64,000 nt of DNA, taken from positions 133,220-197,219 of the forward strand of contig JAEUIH010000005.1 of assembly GCA_016795105.1 (NCBI GenBank), given 5' to 3'. Position numbers and translations under genes: made by a program. Positions 60,842-64,000 of the stretch are shown here, piece by piece. Each line of letters begins with the position of its first letter. Position 1 is the first letter of the stretch. The stretch comes from Planctomyces sp. (lineage in GTDB: Bacteria > Planctomycetota > Planctomycetia > Planctomycetales > Planctomycetaceae). The notes below the pieces were generated by a model. The model made no database searches. It saw only the letters and a program-made list of their open reading frames with translations, and was not told the DNA's origin.

Positions 60842-61468
60842 ATGAGCTCTTCTGAATCATCTGCAATGGCACCCGTATCAACGAAACAAGACGCAGAAGC
60901 GAATCTGCAGATCGTCCGGGACATTACCTCGCTTGTTGGGGTTCAGGCGGACGGTGAATGGTTCGATGCCTACTTTCAGCGAACGGATGAGAATCGAATT
61001 GTTCTCGTCCATCATTCAGAGGTCGTTACCTATCGACCTGGACAGAATGTCAAAGTCCGACTGGGTGATACGAACACTGAGAGCGGCGTCATCATGGCGG
61101 GTTATATTCAATCCGTCAGTCGGCGTCCCAAGTGCGCATTGATTGATGTGATCCTGAAAGAAGAGGTCGTCGTTAAGGCTCGATCAACTCCTTCTCAGGA
61201 TGTTCGTGGGTCTCGACGAATCAACTGCGTTCGCAAGGGCGAACTGCATCATTGCACGACTGGCGCATCCGGGAGTGCCACTCTGCTGAATTACTCGGCC
61301 AACGGCGTTTGCATTAAGTCGTCGATTTCCGCTGGCCCCGATGTCAGAATTCGCTTTGAGGATACTCAGGGAAATATCGAACCGATTCTGGCTACCGTTC
61401 GCTGGGAAGTTCCAATCGACAAGAACTTTCTGCTGGGCTGCCAGATTGCTGATGATGGTCAACAGTAA
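60842..61468 (+). CDS. PilZ-like domain protein
   Basis: The protein has 208 residues from ATG 60842; the frame is open to 60770 and ATG 60866 is also possible. The C-terminal half (RRINCVRKGELHHC, ATLLNYSANGVCIKSS, ILATVRWEVPIDKNFLLGCQI) has the PilZ beta-barrel pattern. The usual RxxxR...D/NxSxxG signature is only partly kept (RGSRR and NYSANG), so c-di-GMP binding is uncertain. The N-terminal domain is a YcgR-N-like beta domain by general pattern. Confidence 0.6.
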   Translation: MSSSESSAMAPVSTKQDAEANLQIVRDITSLVGVQADGEWFDAYFQRTDENRIVLVHHSEVVTYRPGQNVKVRLGDTNTESGVIMAGYIQSVSRRPKCALIDVILKEEVVVKARSTPSQDVRGSRRINCVRKGELHHCTTGASGSATLLNYSANGVCIKSSISAGPDVRIRFEDTQGNIEPILATVRWEVPIDKNFLLGCQIADDGQQ

Positions 61469-61487
61469 CGGGCACGGGCTTGTTATT

Positions 61488-62658
61488 CCCCGGTGATGCA
61501 ATAGGGATACCGCGAAAAGGTGCGAAAAGGCCCGGGGGGCCGACACATACACATGCCGATGTGTCAACTGCAACACGTGGATCAATCGAAATGTGTCAGC
61601 CCTCAGGGCTTTTGGGTGTGATTCAACTCCGTAACCCGTGGCTTACGCCACGGGCTGACGATGTGCCGGCCCGCTGGGCCTGAATCGCAACTCGCGTTTT
61701 CATTCTGATTGGATGAGTGTTCGTTCTGATGGGATGAACAGGAAGAGAGTCATGGTGCGTTAAGCCCAGAGGGCTGGCACATCGTCAGCCGGGGTCGGCA
61801 GGCCCCGGTGATGGAAACAGGGATGTCGCGAAAAGGCCCGGGGGGCCGACACATCAACATGCCGATGTGTCGATCTGCAACACGTGGATCAATCGCAGTG
61901 TGTCAGCCCTCAGGGCTTTTGCGGGCGATTCAACTCCGTAACCCGTGGCTTACGCCACGGGCTGACGATGTGGCGGCCCGCTGGGCCTGAATCGCAGTTT
62001 GCGTTTTCGTTCTGAGGGGATGAATAGAACGAGAGTCCTGGTGCGTTAAGCCCGGGGGGCTGGCACATCGTCAGCCGGGGTCGGCAGGCCCCGGTGGTGG
62101 AAACAGGGATACCGTAAGAAAGGCCCGGAGGGCCGACACATTAACATGCTGATGCTTCAAACTGCACCACGTGGATCAATCCCAGTGTGTCAGTGTCAGC
62201 CCTCAGGGCTTTTGCGGGCGATTCAACTCCGTAACCCGTGGCTTACGCCACGGGCTGACGATGTGTCGGCCCGCTGGGCCTGAATTGCAGTTTGCGTTTT
62301 CGTTCTGAGGGGATGAACAGAACGAGAGTCCTGGTGCGTTAAGCCCGGGGGGCTGGCACATCGTCAGCCGGGGTCGGCAGGCCCCGGTGGTGGAAACAGG
62401 GATGTCGCGAAAAGGCCCGGAGGGACAACACATCAACATGCCGATGCTTCGATCTGCACCATGCTGATCAATCCCAGTGTGTCAGCCCTCAGGGCTTTTG
62501 GGGGCGATTCAACTCCGTAACCCGTGGCTTACGCCACGGGCTGACGGTGTGTCGGCCCGCTGGGCCTGAAACGCGGTTCGAATTGTTGTTCTGTTCCCGT
62601 AACCCGTGGCTTACGCCACGGGCTGACGATGTGCCGGCCCGCTGGGCCTGAATCGCAA
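61488..62658. repeat. Four tandem ~290-bp hairpin-rich repeat units
   Basis: Units begin at 61488, 61803, 62089 and 62382 with CCCCGGTGrTGsAA, and a partial copy ends the array at 62596-62658. Each carries AGGCCCGGrGGgCCGACACAT, TCAGCCCTCAGGGCTTTTG, the hairpin CCGTGGC-TTAC-GCCACGG and CGGCCCGCTGGGCCTGAAt. Spacings of 315, 286 and 293 bp show small insertions and deletions. No protein is encoded. Confidence 0.9.
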
Positions 62659-62717
62659 AAAGAGTCTTTTGTGGCTGTCCCACGGAGGGCTTCGACGCCT
62701 GGGGCTTGCCGGTGAAC

Positions 62718-64000
62718 TTAGCGAATTTTTCCTCGGAGCTTTACGGACTTCCAGAGAACGCTGGTCGTGCCGTCGAGGTTCGCCATCGTATGCAAATGCA
62801 GGCCGCCGATTGCTGTTGGCTTATCGGTAATGACTTCTGTTTCCAGCAGGCGGTACCTGAGCGCATCGTTCTCCGCAAACAGGTAGTACACCGTATCTCC
62901 TCGGCGAGCCATTCGCATTCGACCACTCTTCGCTTCAGTGCTGATTGGAGGCACTGATGAATATGATCGATTCCCATCGGCACGTAATTCAGAGACGGAT
63001 GAGTGCAGTTCCTCTTTTTGTACTTCGTTTCGCGCACGAAGCAGTCGGCACTGTCTGCGTTTTTCATCGTCAAAGTCCACAACCATCATGATGCAGCCGA
63101 ATTCTTTTCCAACAGACGAATACTGGTCGAACTGAACCTCGAAATCGAAGTCACCTTCCATCACAAACGGAAGGTTCACATGAATATCACACCATGGACC
63201 AATCGCCGGACGAACAACCTTTAGCCCCTGATTGGCAATCAAGTTCACGGTGCCTTCTGGCTGAGGCTGAACAGCTGTAAAAAACTCGGCTGGTAGTCCC
63301 GACCTGGAAAAGTCATGGTCGAGTATCACCGGCAGAAGATCACGCTCTGCATCAAGCTGGTCCGGTCGGCGATCTGCCAGTTCCTGAGTTTCTGCCTCAT
63401 CGCTTGCCTGAGCATCTGCCGTATGGCTTGCCTGAGTATCCTCTGCAACAGTTGGCTGCCCTGATGCATCCGGCAGAGTCAGGGGCCAGTCGCCACGCAG
63501 ACTGACTCGACGAACACGACCACTGGTTTGATCTGCATAATGAAAGAGTCCAAAGACACGGTCGTTTTCCGCATCAATACGACATTCATAAATGACTGTC
63601 CCGTTGAGTGTCAGCTGAACAGACTGCTGTTCGACCTTCAGACTCAGTTGATTCCATTCCTGATTTTTCAGGGGCAACGGTAAGTCGCCTCGACGATCTT
63701 CCTCAGATTCGTACACGTTATCCGGAGTCAGGTCGGATTCATCGAATGGTCCGTCGGTGAGCCAGTGAATCCGAACACCATCGGGATGAAGCAGAAAGAC
63801 CATCCGATCCAGAGCAGGATGAATCTCAAAGACACCCTGTTCGTAATAAAACTCGTAGTCAACCGACCCTTTCTGATCCAGAGGTCGCTGGTAAGCCAGC
63901 AGACTCTCGGAGAAAGTGCCCGCAGCAGCCCCGCTTCGAGCAAACAGGCAGGGACCTTCGACGGGATCCTGCTGGAACTCCCAGCTGCCACCGGGTACGG
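62718..64000 (-). CDS. DUF1583/DUF1581-type planctomycete protein (5' end outside window)
   Basis: The frame is open from the right edge to a TAA at 62720-62718, at least 426 residues. Segments such as VDYEFYYEQGVFEIHPALDR, MVFLLHPDGVRIHWLTDG, LVEQQSVQLTLNG-like strands, FDFEVQFDQYSSVGKEFGCIMMVVDF and YYLFAENDALRYRLLETEVI match concanavalin-like DUF1581/DUF1583 proteins restricted to Planctomycetes. An alanine/glutamate-rich linker separates two such domains. Function is unknown. Confidence 0.8.
   Translation of the reverse strand, partial: VPGGSWEFQQDPVEGPCLFARSGAAAGTFSESLLAYQRPLDQKGSVDYEFYYEQGVFEIHPALDRMVFLLHPDGVRIHWLTDGPFDESDLTPDNVYESEEDRRGDLPLPLKNQEWNQLSLKVEQQSVQLTLNGTVIYECRIDAENDRVFGLFHYADQTSGRVRRVSLRGDWPLTLPDASGQPTVAEDTQASHTADAQASDEAETQELADRRPDQLDAERDLLPVILDHDFSRSGLPAEFFTAVQPQPEGTVNLIANQGLKVVRPAIGPWCDIHVNLPFVMEGDFDFEVQFDQYSSVGKEFGCIMMVVDFDDEKRRQCRLLRARNEVQKEELHSSVSELRADGNRSYSSVPPISTEAKSGRMRMARRGDTVYYLFAENDALRYRLLETEVITDKPTAIGGLHLHTMANLDGTTSVLWKSVKLRGKIR

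Noticed and set aside
61488-62658. CRISPR array or a coding repeat protein
   Set aside because: Units are about 290 bp with several internal hairpins and no unique spacers. Open frames across them are short and inconsistent between copies.

Overview
The window comes from a planctomycete chromosome. The flanks carry gene families that are typical of, or nearly confined to, Planctomycetes: a DUF1588/DUF1585 cytochrome-like C-terminus with a CAGCH haem motif, a DUF1549/DUF1553 protein, a DUF1501 protein, a DUF1583-type protein at the right edge, and dense families of palindromic intergenic repeats.

Left flank (1-11368): the DUF1588/1585 - DUF1549/1553 - DUF1501 cluster; three tandem ~190-bp repeat units; a secreted alpha/beta hydrolase; a carboxymuconolactone-decarboxylase-family gene broken by an in-frame TGA; an IS200-type (RAYT-like) transposase set among REP-like hairpins; a hipBA toxin-antitoxin operon with three operator-like sites spaced exactly 49 bp apart (a decayed hipB 3' end lies nearby); a TPR-like protein; and an Rhs remnant.

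Prophage (11369-56816, about 45.4 kb): a complete-looking tailed phage of siphovirus plan is integrated into the 3' end of a tRNA-Ala(GGC) gene. It is bounded by perfect 47-bp direct repeats, and each end carries a tandem pair of 12-bp repeats that look like integrase arm sites. Left to right it holds: an excisionase-like gene, small genes and a phage csrA; a recombination and nucleotide module (PD-(D/E)XK RecE-like nuclease, RecU-like resolvase, DUF1599-like protein, C5-cytosine methylase); a replication initiator gene with candidate iterons inside it; a three-gene cassette of unknown function; a DUF1353, nuclease and secreted protease region; packaging genes (ParB-methylase fusion, small and large terminase); an HNH gene split by an intact IS3-family element; portal, S49 protease with a nested scaffold, decoration protein and capsid; tail genes with a predicted -1 frameshift before the tape measure; and, beyond a strong terminator, a cassette of two GYF-like membrane proteins (one ending in a GIY-YIG nuclease), an HsdR-N-like nuclease, a small repressor-like protein and the integrase.

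The most unusual content is inside the prophage. Two tRNA-like genes have aberrant anticodon arms, one shrunken and one hugely extended. Two copies of a structured RNA element in the late operon preserve their helices by compensatory base changes. The initiator gene has helically phased DNA repeats. Two accessory cassettes (18708-20700 and 50585-54336) look like superinfection-defence or host-conversion genes without a recognised system. No endolysin was recognised.

Right flank (56817-64000): the 5' part of tRNA-Ala, a nitroreductase, a 786-residue acidic/RGG disordered protein, tRNA-Asp, a PilZ-like protein, four tandem ~290-bp hairpin-rich repeats, and the 3' part of a DUF1583-type gene. 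All assignments come from reading motifs in the sequence; no database search was run.
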